Positions 17,319-25,897 of a stretch of DNA of 33,568 bases are shown in pieces. The stretch covers positions 1 through 33,568 of the forward strand of contig CAJUDC010000010.1 of NCBI GenBank assembly GCA_910584955.1, written 5' to 3'. A program made the position numbers and the translations under genes. Under the pieces are notes generated by a model. The model saw only the letters and a list, made by a program, of their open reading frames with translations, was not told the DNA's origin and did no database searches. Position 1 is the first letter of the stretch. Every line of letters starts with the position of its first letter. The DNA is from an uncultured Paraprevotella sp. Lineage in GTDB: Bacteria; Bacteroidota; Bacteroidia; Bacteroidales; Bacteroidaceae.

Positions 17319-20177
17319 TTACCTGTGCCGACGACCGGCACGCTCCTGCGGCCCGTCGTCCCATCCGTCTCCCGCACGGCGTCCCTCACGCGACCGTCCG
17401 CCACCGCGCGCACCGAAGATATTGAACCGGTAGGACAAGTGAAGCATACAATAACTGTGGATGCTGCTGTCGCTCGTATCCACCCGCTGTGTGGCGCTGA
17501 TGCTACGATTCACATTGTCGCGCTGATTCAGGATGTCATACCAACGGAAAGCCACCGTCGCCTTTTTGCCCCGGAGAAAGCGCTGGGAGATTTGCAGGTT
17601 CCAGATGAACCGGTTCGTATTCATGGCGGCATCGGAATATCCCCGCCGACTGTTTTCCGACAGGTCGGTAGAGACATACAACCCCCATGTGGTGTTCATG
17701 TTGGCACTCGCTCCGTAACCGAAATGCCAGGTGTCCAGATCACCGGCCGACGAGGCGGTAGAACGGGAATGGTTGTAACGGAACGAACCGTACAACGAAC
17801 ATTCAAAGCGCTCCGAGCGGAACGTACCGCGCAACGACTCCGAAAAGTTCGTACTTCCCGTCCGGTTTTTCACTGTCTGCTGAGACGCCGGACGATAAAC
17901 ATACCCCACGGCGTTCGTATGGTTCAGTCCGGTGTTCGTATTGATACGGAAACGTTTGTCGGCAAAGGCCGTATTGAAATTAAAATGGCCCGAGGCATTC
18001 CAGTTTCCGTTGATATTTTCAGGCCGCGTCACCCGGCCGCCCGTTGTCTCATTGTATTCCGTACGGCTGCTCACGCTGTTTTGCGTCGTACGGAAATTCC
18101 CGTTCAGACTGACGCTTCGCTGCCGTTCGCGGTCGGAGCGGTTATAGCCGGCATTGATCTGATGCGTGAACGAAGGTTTCAGTTCGGCATTACCCAAACG
18201 GATATTCAACGGATTGGCATTGCTCAACGTATCGGGAATCAGATCGGTGATACCGGGCTGCCCCGTGCTTCCGTTATAGCGCACATCCATTTGCTCCTGC
18301 GCCGAAAAACGGTAACGGAAGTTAAAGGCCGGAGCCAGATTCACCACCGAGCGGTCGATGTCGTAATGGCGCCGCCCCTTCTCATATTGTGTGCGGGAAT
18401 ACTGCGGACGTACATTAGCCCCCACCGTCATGCGGTATTTCGTACGGTTGATCCGCAGTTGTACCCGCACATCCTGATTCATATAATGATTCTCCACGTA
18501 GTTACACTGCTCTTTGTCGGGTTCGGCAAACGAAAACCAGTCGGCATAATTATGCACGCCGGCCCCCAGCATCCCCACCAACGGATCAAAAAGCGAACGT
18601 ACCGTACGGTCGCGGTCCTGAAAACGATACTGGATATTATAACTCAATTGCAGATATACCTTATAGCCCAACGGCTCGGAATACGACAACCGCGCCCCCA
18701 GGTTGTGACTGGTCTGAGGCGCATCGTTATACTGTATTTTGTGATACACGGAATCGCCGCCCGAGGCAGCCAGAATCTGGTAATAGTCAATCTGTGAATA
18801 AGACTCGCTCTGGTTTTCGTTCCGGTTGTAGTCCCCGTTCAGATTCAGTGTGACATTCCGTCCCGGCTTGCCCAGACGCCGGTTCAACTGAAGCGAAGCC
18901 CCCGCCGAAAAAGATTCCGAGCGGTTACGGTTGGCGTTATGGTTATGGTTGACACCGATCTCGTCCTTCAACTGATCCAACTGTGCCAGCGGATCGACAA
19001 TGCCGGGGCGGGCGTAAGGATCGTCATTGAACGAGGCCGACTGGCTTTCCGAACGCCCCCTCCCGTTGCGCCAGGAAAAAGAAGGGCGAAACAGGATATT
19101 GGTCAGGGTGTCCGGGCGCCACTCCACCCGGTAATCCCCGTTCACGCTGCCGGAGCGGTTGCGGTTCCACGAAGCACGGTTGGAATAGGCTGCACGGGTG
19201 TTCTCAAAAGACTGCGAATTGGAGGAGGTCTCGTTCCGGCTTTGCGAGAAATTAACATGCACGCTACCGCCCGTCTCCAGTTTTTTATTCTCAAGGGAGA
19301 AATTAAAACCTCCCGACTGATGGTTCGTCTTGCCGTTGCCACCGGTATTGCCGGTATTGCCCAACAGCGAATATTTATCCTGTCCCACAAAGCGGTTCAC
19401 CATGGCCCGCCCGCTGTAGCGCTCATGCGTGCCGGCGCCGGCATCCACATTACCGAACCATCCTTTCTTCTTCTCTTTTTTTATCGTCAGGTCGAGCACG
19501 GTTTTCTCTTCACCGTCATCAATACCCGTGATACGGGCCAGATCGCTTTTCTTGTCGTAGGCCTTGATTTTATCCACCACATCGGCAGGCAGGTTCTTCA
19601 GCACCACATCTTTGTTGTTCCCGAAAAACTCCTTGCCGTCCACCAGGATCTGCGACACAGGTTTGCCGTTGACAGTGTAATTTCCACTCTCGTCCACGAC
19701 CACACCGGGCAGTTTCTTGATAAGTTCCTCCACCAGCGAGCCTTCAGGGACCGTAAAAGCCGAAGCATTATACATGACAGTATCCTCCACCACTGTCATC
19801 TCGGCGGCCTGCGCCGTCACCACCGCCTCACCCAATACGGTAACCGCTTCTTTCAACAGCACATCGCCGACTTTATAATTACCTCCCTTTGCCGGCAATT
19901 TCAATGTGAACTGCTGTGGCTGGAAACCGATAAAGGAAATTTTCAAGGAGTAGACTCCCGTTACCACTTCGGGCAGTAAATATTGTCCGTTCTTCTGCGT
20001 CAGGGCACCGGTTACCATGCGTCCGACCGTGTCGAGCAGATGAACAGTAGCTCCTTGCAACGGATCCAGCGATTCCCGTTCATACACTATTCCACGTATG
20101 TTGATGCGGGCCGCCTCCTGCGCTCCGCCGGACAAAGTCATTATATAGAGAATTAGAAAAAGCAAGGCTTTCTTCAT
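17319..20177 (-). CDS. TonB-dependent-receptor-like outer-membrane beta-barrel protein
   Basis: The protein has 952 residues. A signal peptide (about 1-19, cut near GGA-QEA) is followed by a carboxypeptidase-regulatory-like beta-sandwich (about 25-110: GIVYERES, GATVHLLD, LKISFIGF). A plug-like domain follows (about 125-235: KKLPGVVVDESG, ILVDGKEFFG), then a long barrel of the OMP_b-brl_3 type rich in Asn, Arg and Ser. I see no TonB box and no SusD partner nearby, so the substrate is unknown. After the last strand (SYRFNIFG) there is an unusual 30-residue Gly/Arg-rich tail, so the chain does not end in an aromatic residue. The DUF4251 gene lies 71 bp upstream on the same strand. A -7 box ends only 4 bp before the ATG. 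Confidence 0.85.
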   Translation of the reverse strand: MKKALLFLILYIMTLSGGAQEAARINIRGIVYERESLDPLQGATVHLLDTVGRMVTGALTQKNGQYLLPEVVTGVYSLKISFIGFQPQQFTLKLPAKGGNYKVGDVLLKEAVTVLGEAVVTAQAAEMTVVEDTVMYNASAFTVPEGSLVEELIKKLPGVVVDESGNYTVNGKPVSQILVDGKEFFGNNKDVVLKNLPADVVDKIKAYDKKSDLARITGIDDGEEKTVLDLTIKKEKKKGWFGNVDAGAGTHERYSGRAMVNRFVGQDKYSLLGNTGNTGGNGKTNHQSGGFNFSLENKKLETGGSVHVNFSQSRNETSSNSQSFENTRAAYSNRASWNRNRSGSVNGDYRVEWRPDTLTNILFRPSFSWRNGRGRSESQSASFNDDPYARPGIVDPLAQLDQLKDEIGVNHNHNANRNRSESFSAGASLQLNRRLGKPGRNVTLNLNGDYNRNENQSESYSQIDYYQILAASGGDSVYHKIQYNDAPQTSHNLGARLSYSEPLGYKVYLQLSYNIQYRFQDRDRTVRSLFDPLVGMLGAGVHNYADWFSFAEPDKEQCNYVENHYMNQDVRVQLRINRTKYRMTVGANVRPQYSRTQYEKGRRHYDIDRSVVNLAPAFNFRYRFSAQEQMDVRYNGSTGQPGITDLIPDTLSNANPLNIRLGNAELKPSFTHQINAGYNRSDRERQRSVSLNGNFRTTQNSVSSRTEYNETTGGRVTRPENINGNWNASGHFNFNTAFADKRFRINTNTGLNHTNAVGYVYRPASQQTVKNRTGSTNFSESLRGTFRSERFECSLYGSFRYNHSRSTASSAGDLDTWHFGYGASANMNTTWGLYVSTDLSENSRRGYSDAAMNTNRFIWNLQISQRFLRGKKATVAFRWYDILNQRDNVNRSISATQRVDTSDSSIHSYCMLHLSYRFNIFGARGGGRSREGRRAGDGWDDGPQERAGRRHR

Positions 20178-20181
20178 AGCA

Positions 20182-20189
20182 CAAAATTA
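20182..20189 (-). promoter_or_regulatory. -7 box abutting the start of the barrel gene
   Basis: Reads TAATTTTG on the minus strand, an exact TAnnTTTG. It is followed by only four bases before the ATG at 20177, which would make the mRNA leaderless if used. No matching -33 TTTG is present, so it may be fortuitous. Confidence 0.35.
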
Positions 20190-20248
20190 AGGTCTTCTTC
20201 CGATAAGACGTTTCTTGTGCCGGAAAGTTTAATCCTGCCTCTCCTTTT

Positions 20249-20689
20249 TTAGGGGGTATCTTCGGAAAGTTCCCCTTCGTAGCTCACACTTTGCCCGTTG
20301 CTGGGCGTCAAGCGCACCCAGCAACGTCCGTCAGGCTCCACCGTCACGCGAAAACGGTAAATCACATTCAAACGCGAGGTGGTGAAATCCACCCTGACGG
20401 CTTTTCTCTTCAGTTCCGTCTGTTTAAAGTCGCGCAAAGGAGCCTTGAACATCAGTCCGTCGTTGTCGAACACCGGTTGGTAAATACGACCGACATAGGG
20501 CAGATAGCAAAAAACCGTATCGTTCCGAACCGCCAACTCATAACCGTAGGAAAGTTCACGGGGTGAGTATTGCTGCGGCAACATGCGATGCACGGCGATA
20601 CGGAACGAAGTGGGATCGAATGCGCCGGCCCATGCCGCAGGCAGGCTCAAGACCGCTAAAAGGAAATATAAAAGTACTTTCTTCTTCAT
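20249..20689 (-). CDS. DUF4251 family exported protein
   Basis: This is a small secreted protein of 146 residues. I start at the Met at 20689, two codons inside the frame, since MKKKVLLYFLLAVL... is a clean signal peptide (cut near AWA-GA). The mature part matches my memory of DUF4251, a Bacteroidota family of unknown function: motifs RELSYGYELAVRNDTVFCYLPY-like in the middle, FDNDGLMFKAP, and a closing beta region with YRFRVTVEPDG. It has no catalytic motif that I can see, and looks like a two-sheet beta protein in the periplasm or outer envelope. It lies 71 bp upstream of the barrel gene on the same strand, so it might be co-transcribed with it. A hairpin separates it from hisS. Confidence 0.8.
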   Translation of the reverse strand: MKKKVLLYFLLAVLSLPAAWAGAFDPTSFRIAVHRMLPQQYSPRELSYGYELAVRNDTVFCYLPYVGRIYQPVFDNDGLMFKAPLRDFKQTELKRKAVRVDFTTSRLNVIYRFRVTVEPDGRCWVRLTPSNGQSVSYEGELSEDTP

Positions 20690-20732
20690 ATACACTCGGG
20701 CTTATAACAATCACACCGCTAAGATACAAACA

Positions 20733-20766
20733 GAAAAAGGCGCCGCAACCCTGCAGCGCCTTTTTC
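20733..20766 (-). terminator. Terminator of hisS
   Basis: An 11-bp perfect stem, GAAAAAGGCGC (20733-20743) with GCGCCTTTTTC (20756-20766), 12-nt loop with a possible 3-bp inner stem (GCA/TGC). On the minus strand it ends in CTTTTTC. It is 40 bp after the hisS stop. Confidence 0.85.
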
Positions 20767-20805
20767 TTACGTATTTTAAGTATTCCTAACGAACATTCTT
20801 CGATA

Positions 20806-22170
20806 TTATCCCCGTAGGACGGCAACAAGACCGGCCGTATCCACCAGCATCTGCTCGCCCGTAGTCATATTTTTCAATGTCACCTTGCCCTCGTTCATCT
20901 CATTCTCACCCACAATGGCCACGAAAGGAATCTGCTTGGCATTGGCATACGCCATCTGTTTCTTCATCTTCGCCGCATCGGGGAAAAGCTCACAACGGAT
21001 GCCGGCGGCGCGCACCTGCGCCAACACGGGCAGGCAGAACGCGGCCTCGCGATCACCGAAATTCACAAAAAGCAACTGCGTGCCGGTAGTGATCTCCTGC
21101 GGATACAGTTCCAGTTGATTGAGCACGTCGAAGATGCGGTCGGCACCGAAAGAGATGCCCACTCCGCTCAGACCGGGCATACCGAATATGCCCGTCAGAT
21201 TGTCGTAACGACCGCCACCCGTAATGCTTCCTATCGCCACATCCAATGCTTTGACCTCAAAGATGCAACCGGTATAGTAGTTCAATCCGCGCGCCAACGT
21301 CAGATCGAACTCCACTTCGTTCTTCAGTCCGAGCGAGCCCAGTGCCGTCAGCACAAACTCGCATTCCTCGATACCTTTGAGCCCTGTCTCACTCCCCGCC
21401 AGCATCTGTTTCATCGTGACCAGTTTATCGGCATTGGTCCCCGTCATTCCGATAACAGGCTGGAGTTTCTCGATGGCCTCGGCCGAAAGTCCGCAAGCGG
21501 CCAGTTCATCGTTCACCTTATCCGGCCCGATCTTGTCGAGTTTATCTATCGCCACCGTAATATCTACGATTTTATCAGCCGCTCCTATCATCTCGGCCAT
21601 ACCGGACAAAACCTTGCGATTGTTCAATTTGATGCACACACGGATACCGAATTTCGAAAACACCGTGTCAACGATCTGCATAAGCTCCACTTCGTTCAGC
21701 AGGGAGGTGCTTCCCACCACATCGGCATCGCACTGATAGAATTCGCGGTAACGTCCTTTCTGCGGCCTATCGGCCCGCCACACGGGCTGTATCTGATAAC
21801 GGCGGAAGGGCAAGGTCAATTCATCACGGTGCTGCACCACATAGCGGGCAAAGGGTACGGTAAGATCGTAGCGCAAGCCCTTCTCGCACAGACGGGCCGC
21901 CAGCCGGTTGGTCTGCCCTTCGGCCAGATCCTCCGCGCCAACGCCGGCCATAAAATTACCGGAGTTAAGCACTTTGAAAAGCAGTTTGTCCCCTTCTTCA
22001 CCGTACTTGCCCATCAAAGTAGACAGGTTTTCCATCGCCGGCGTCTCTATCTGCTGAAAACCATACAAAGCATACACGCTGCGTATCGTATCGAATATAT
22101 AATTACGTTTCGCCATCTCCATCGGCGAAAAGTCACGCGTTCCTTTCGGAATACCCGGTTTTGTTGCCAT
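20806..22170 (-). CDS. hisS: Histidyl-tRNA synthetase
   Basis: HisRS charges tRNA-His with histidine (class II aminoacyl-tRNA synthetase, cytoplasmic dimer). All landmarks are present in 454 residues: the N-terminal KGTRDF motif (9-14), RYDLTVPFAR (100-109), motif 2 with RRYQIQPVWRADRPQKGR (about 123-140), the histidine-specific ARGLNYYTG segment, motif 3 with GISFGADR, and a C-terminal anticodon-binding domain (LLFVNFGDREAA through the end). It is transcribed from a divergent promoter region shared with the zinc-hook gene (-7 TACCTTTG at 22203-22210) and ends at the hairpin 20733-20766. Confidence 0.97.
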   Translation of the reverse strand: MATKPGIPKGTRDFSPMEMAKRNYIFDTIRSVYALYGFQQIETPAMENLSTLMGKYGEEGDKLLFKVLNSGNFMAGVGAEDLAEGQTNRLAARLCEKGLRYDLTVPFARYVVQHRDELTLPFRRYQIQPVWRADRPQKGRYREFYQCDADVVGSTSLLNEVELMQIVDTVFSKFGIRVCIKLNNRKVLSGMAEMIGAADKIVDITVAIDKLDKIGPDKVNDELAACGLSAEAIEKLQPVIGMTGTNADKLVTMKQMLAGSETGLKGIEECEFVLTALGSLGLKNEVEFDLTLARGLNYYTGCIFEVKALDVAIGSITGGGRYDNLTGIFGMPGLSGVGISFGADRIFDVLNQLELYPQEITTGTQLLFVNFGDREAAFCLPVLAQVRAAGIRCELFPDAAKMKKQMAYANAKQIPFVAIVGENEMNEGKVTLKNMTTGEQMLVDTAGLVAVLRG

Positions 22171-22202
22171 CTTTTTTCAAATGTTTAAGATCATTCCGGG
22201 TG

Positions 22203-22210
22203 CAAAGGTA
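22203..22210 (-). promoter_or_regulatory. -7 box for hisS
   Basis: Reads TACCTTTG on the minus strand (exact TAnnTTTG), 32 bp before the hisS ATG. The 11 bases around it (TGCAAAGGTAC, 22201-22211) recur inverted at 22332-22342 around the promoter of the divergent gene, so the two divergent -7 regions are mirror copies. No clear -33 TTTG. Confidence 0.5.
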
Positions 22211-22332
22211 CAACTTTTTTCCGAACCGCCCCCGTTTGCGTTCCGCAACATTGACCGAAGATTTACATTATTTATTGACCAAATACCCGAACAAAGCACA
22301 CCGGATGTAGACCGGGTACAGATTTTTATGCG

Positions 22333-22340
22333 TACCTTTG
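22333..22340 (+). promoter_or_regulatory. -7 box for the zinc-hook coiled-coil gene
   Basis: TACCTTTG, an exact TAnnTTTG, 24 bp before the ATG at 22365. It is the inverted copy of the hisS box at 22203-22210 (11-bp identity). No good TTTG at -33. Confidence 0.55.
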
Positions 22341-22364
22341 CAAAGAACAAAAAAAGCAGTCGAC

Positions 22365-25160
22365 ATGAGTCTCTTTTGGAAATCATCATCCCATAAACAA
22401 GATAAAGCGGAAGAAAACGATACGCAGACAGCACCCTCTCTGCCCTTATCCGAAGCGGAAAAACTAACGGCCGAAGAAATAGCCCGCCGATGGTTTGAAC
22501 AAAAAACCGGAGGCCCCATGCCCGAAGAGATAAAGGCATGGTTCAAAAGCATGGCCCGACTGGAAGCCCAGAAAGCCATGGCCCTCGAAACCCTGATGGA
22601 CCAGCAGCAACTGCTGAAGATGGGCGAGGCGGAACGCTTGTGCGAGACCAAGCTTGCCAATGCGGAGGATTCGTTGAGAAATATCGACAAACAGCTGGAC
22701 TGGCTGCGACGGTTCACCCGACTCACCGGCAGCCTGGAGCAGAGCAAGAAACACTTGTACGAAGTGAACAAGCAATATGCGGCGCTCATGAACCAGGCCC
22801 GCGAACTGGAACGCTTTGAAACATTCGAGGCGGTACAAGGACGCTTCCAGCGCATCCGAACACTGGAATCAGCGATTCAGGACAACAAACGGATGCAGAC
22901 CGAAATGAACGGTATACTGGAAGCCACCGCACAGCAGATGAGCGAGGCCGAAAAAAAATGGGAACAGCAACAGGCCCAAAGAGCCGAAGCGGAAAAACGC
23001 ATGTATCTGATGCAGGACGCCTTTGCCGAAGGGCATCGTATAAAAGGCGCACAAAACATGCTGGGGCTGGAGATGAAAGCACAGGAAAACCGGCTTCAAC
23101 AACTGAAATCGGAATATATAGCCCTGGAGAAGGAAACCCAGGAACTGGAACAGGAAGTACGGCGACTGACAGAATCGTTCGACCAGAAACGCATCCGGCG
23201 CCAAGCGCTCGAGATACACCAGCGCATGCTGGAAAAAGGAGAAGTCATCCAGCTCCGACTGGACGCTTTGCAGGAATCCAAAAACAAACGGGAACAGATA
23301 CAACGGTTGCTGGCACGCACCATCCGGCGCCAGAACGAAGAGAACGAAACACTGAACCGGCTCTTCACGCAGCACCAGGATCTGGACGCCCAAATCAGGA
23401 CGCTGCAAAACGAATTGCACGTGCACCGCCAAAGCAACTTCGGTCAAGACAGCTATTCATTGCAAAAGAGAGCACTGGAGCTGAAAATACGCAAGCAACA
23501 ATTTATGAGTGCCCTGTCGCTATGGATAAAGATTTCCGAGGGCTACGCCTACATAGAGGAGAAAAGCCAACAGATCAACCGCATGCGACTGCACACCGAG
23601 CACCAGGCGAACAACATCGAACAGCTGGAAAGCAACATCAAGAAGTTAAGAGCCGTGTGTGAAGAAAAGAAGTATGCTTACACACTCAGCAAAAGCCAGG
23701 ACGTGATCCGGTTACGGAGCGACTTGCGGGAAGGCACGGCTTGCAGCGTATGCGGCGCCACCCATCATCCTTACCATTCCGACACCATGCTGGAACAGAG
23801 CAAGCTTATCTCCGACATAAAGACAGACTACGAACTGCTGGCGGCGGAACTGAAAAGTAAAGAAGCCCTGCTTGCCCAAATGAAGCTGGAGCACGCCGAG
23901 GAATCCGGTTGCCTGCACACCGAACGGGAAGCCTTGAATAAGACGCGTGGCACACACGAACAAAACGTCAAGGAATGGGAGCAATACAGCACGCTGGACC
24001 GCTCGTTTAAAGACTGCTCCCCCTCCACCAACATGGAAGCCCGCGCAGTCATGTTGAAACAATTTATAGAAAAAATCAGCCAAGACGCCGAAACGGCGCA
24101 AAAAGAGCTTGATACATTCAATTTTCACCAGAGCAGCATCAATCATATCAATGAACAGATATCCCAGAAAGAGATGTCCAAGAACGAGATTGTGGTGCGC
24201 CTTAACGAGGTCAACACAGGATGCCAGGTCATGGCCGGACAGGTCGAGCAACAACAGCAACGCATCAGCAAGGCCAACGAAACCCACAGCCGTCTGTATG
24301 AAGAACTGGACAAGCTCATCACCTTCACCGACTGGTACGGTGACTGGGAATCCAATCCCGAAAACCTGAAAATACGCATCCAGCAGCAAATGGAACTATG
24401 GAACCAACTGAACGAAGACATGCGCAAGGAGCAAATGACGATACTTGAAAAAAGCATGTCACTGCAAGCCGGCAAAGAATCCATCCGCACGCTGGAACAA
24501 CGAATCGCCACACTGGAAAAAGACGCTGCCGACATGAGCCATCTGTACAAGGAGAAATCCAATACGTATCAGAAAATCATCGGCACAAGAGAAGTGCAGG
24601 ACCTCGTTTACGAAATGTACCAGACCCTGTTGAAAAGCCGCGAACAGGAGCAGGAACAAGAGAAGCACTACCGACACCTGCAAAAGGAAATACAGGAACG
24701 AAAAGGCGCCCTGCAGGCAGCACACCGGACAGGCATGCAGATGGAAGAGCATCTGGCGGAGGAACGCTCCGAACTGGACCTCTGGATACGCAGGTTCAAC
24801 GCCAGCCATCCTCCCGTTCAATACGCCGAACTGGAACGCGTGTTTTCAGCCGAAAACGAATGGGGCAGTTTACGGGAAGAAATACGCCGCCTCAAAATCG
24901 AGTTGTCGCTGGCCCAAACCCAGGTCAATGAGCTGCAATCGGCCCTCATAGCCCATCAGGCGGAAAACATACGCCCGTCAGCCGGAGACGCCACAGATCT
25001 TTACGCCAATCTGATCGCCCAAAAAGAAGAACTGGAGAAATTACGCAAAAACATACTCAAACAGATTGCCGTCTACGATGCCCGCCGACAAGCACATGAA
25101 CGGGCAACGGAGCAAATGCACCTGTACCGGCAAGCCTTAAACAACAAACTGCACGCATGA
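22365..25160 (+). CDS. Headless Rad50/SbcC-like coiled-coil protein with central zinc hook
   Basis: The 931-residue protein is almost entirely coiled coil. At C460-x-x-C463, essentially the midpoint, lies GTACSVCGATHHPYH, which closely resembles the zinc hook by which SbcC/Rad50 arms dimerise. The N-terminal arm (about 459 residues) and C-terminal arm (about 468) are nearly equal, as in a folded-back Rad50 rod. Yet there is no Walker A near the N-terminus and no signature, Walker B or D-loop near the C-terminus. The N-terminal ~60 residues are polar, with no signal peptide or membrane helix, so it is probably cytoplasmic. The C-terminus stops about where SbcC would re-enter its ATPase lobe. 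No fragment of an ATPase lies in the 194 bp upstream or downstream, so this is not a frameshifted sbcC. It overlaps the amidase gene by 4 bp (ATGA). Function unknown. Confidence 0.85.
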   Translation: MSLFWKSSSHKQDKAEENDTQTAPSLPLSEAEKLTAEEIARRWFEQKTGGPMPEEIKAWFKSMARLEAQKAMALETLMDQQQLLKMGEAERLCETKLANAEDSLRNIDKQLDWLRRFTRLTGSLEQSKKHLYEVNKQYAALMNQARELERFETFEAVQGRFQRIRTLESAIQDNKRMQTEMNGILEATAQQMSEAEKKWEQQQAQRAEAEKRMYLMQDAFAEGHRIKGAQNMLGLEMKAQENRLQQLKSEYIALEKETQELEQEVRRLTESFDQKRIRRQALEIHQRMLEKGEVIQLRLDALQESKNKREQIQRLLARTIRRQNEENETLNRLFTQHQDLDAQIRTLQNELHVHRQSNFGQDSYSLQKRALELKIRKQQFMSALSLWIKISEGYAYIEEKSQQINRMRLHTEHQANNIEQLESNIKKLRAVCEEKKYAYTLSKSQDVIRLRSDLREGTACSVCGATHHPYHSDTMLEQSKLISDIKTDYELLAAELKSKEALLAQMKLEHAEESGCLHTEREALNKTRGTHEQNVKEWEQYSTLDRSFKDCSPSTNMEARAVMLKQFIEKISQDAETAQKELDTFNFHQSSINHINEQISQKEMSKNEIVVRLNEVNTGCQVMAGQVEQQQQRISKANETHSRLYEELDKLITFTDWYGDWESNPENLKIRIQQQMELWNQLNEDMRKEQMTILEKSMSLQAGKESIRTLEQRIATLEKDAADMSHLYKEKSNTYQKIIGTREVQDLVYEMYQTLLKSREQEQEQEKHYRHLQKEIQERKGALQAAHRTGMQMEEHLAEERSELDLWIRRFNASHPPVQYAELERVFSAENEWGSLREEIRRLKIELSLAQTQVNELQSALIAHQAENIRPSAGDATDLYANLIAQKEELEKLRKNILKQIAVYDARRQAHERATEQMHLYRQALNNKLHA

Positions 25161-25801
25161 CAGCAACCTACCGTCTACTGCCCGCCTTCATCCTGCTCAG
25201 CTGTATGCTGTCTGTGGTTCCCGCGCCGGCCCGCAAACGGCAAAGCGTCCAACCGTTCACACTGGTGATCGACGCCGGACACGGCGGCAGAGACCTGGGG
25301 GCCTCGGGACGAAAATCGCATGAAAAAGACCTTACGCTGAAAATTGCCAAACGCACCAGCCGTCTCATCCGGCGAAACTGCAAAAACGTCACCGTCATCA
25401 TGACCCGCACCGAAGATGAGTTTGTCAGTCTGGAAGACCGTGCAGGAATGGCCAATTTCTTCAACGCCGACCTATTCCTTTCCATCCATGCCAATTCGGC
25501 TCCCACCCGCGTGCGGGGGACCGAGACTTTCATTCACCGCCGCTCACAAGACGGACGAAGCGAATACCTGGCACGGCTCATCCAGCAGGCCTACGAACAG
25601 CAAGGGCAACGGAACAACCGGGGAGTGAAACGAGCGAATTTTGCCGTTCTCCGCAACACCAAAATGCCGGGAGTACTCACCGAAGTGGGCTTCATCAGTG
25701 ACGCCAAAGAAGAAAAATTCATGAAATCGCGACGGGGACGCAACAAATTGGCACGTTGCCTGTTCGAAGCTTTCCAACAATACCGGACGACACAGCCTTG
25801 A
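25157..25801 (+). CDS. Exported N-acetylmuramoyl-L-alanine amidase (Amidase_3, AmiC-type)
   Basis: This zinc amidase cleaves the bond between N-acetylmuramic acid and L-alanine of peptidoglycan, releasing stem peptides, usually at septa. The 214-residue chain begins with a signal peptide (about 1-25, hydrophobic FILLSCMLSVV, cut near APA). The catalytic domain shows the zinc ligands H42 (DAGHGG), E56 (SHEKDL) and H111 (SIHANS), and the catalytic Glu176 (LTEVGF). There is no AMIN, SPOR or LysM domain and no obvious inhibitory helix, so this is a minimal amidase. Its ATG overlaps the TGA of the zinc-hook gene (ATGA), so translation is probably coupled. A strong terminator follows at 25851-25887. 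Confidence 0.93.
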   Translation: MTATYRLLPAFILLSCMLSVVPAPARKRQSVQPFTLVIDAGHGGRDLGASGRKSHEKDLTLKIAKRTSRLIRRNCKNVTVIMTRTEDEFVSLEDRAGMANFFNADLFLSIHANSAPTRVRGTETFIHRRSQDGRSEYLARLIQQAYEQQGQRNNRGVKRANFAVLRNTKMPGVLTEVGFISDAKEEKFMKSRRGRNKLARCLFEAFQQYRTTQP

Positions 25802-25850
25802 ACCGCCCCTCTCCGAAAGGCACTCCCGTCTCTTTTCGCCTTACATTACA

Positions 25851-25887
25851 AAAAAACGGTCGCATCTGTGTGATGCAACCGTTTTTT
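25851..25887. terminator. Bidirectional terminator between the amidase gene and tRNA-Gly
   Basis: Outer 10-bp stem AAAAAACGGT (25851-25860) with ACCGTTTTTT (25878-25887) and inner stem GCATC/GATGC (25862-25866, 25872-25876). U-runs are produced on both strands, and it lies between convergent units. Confidence 0.85.
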
Positions 25888-25897
25888 CTTTCTCATG

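Noticed and set aside
17325..18797. A 490-codon plus-strand frame opposite the barrel gene
   Set aside because: Same cause: antisense shadow with no recognisable motif, start signal or promoter.
22171..22364. A lost N-terminal ATPase lobe of SbcC upstream of the zinc-hook gene
   Set aside because: Only 194 bp separate the gene from hisS, and none of the three plus-strand frames shows a P-loop, so a frameshift or truncation at this locus is not supported.
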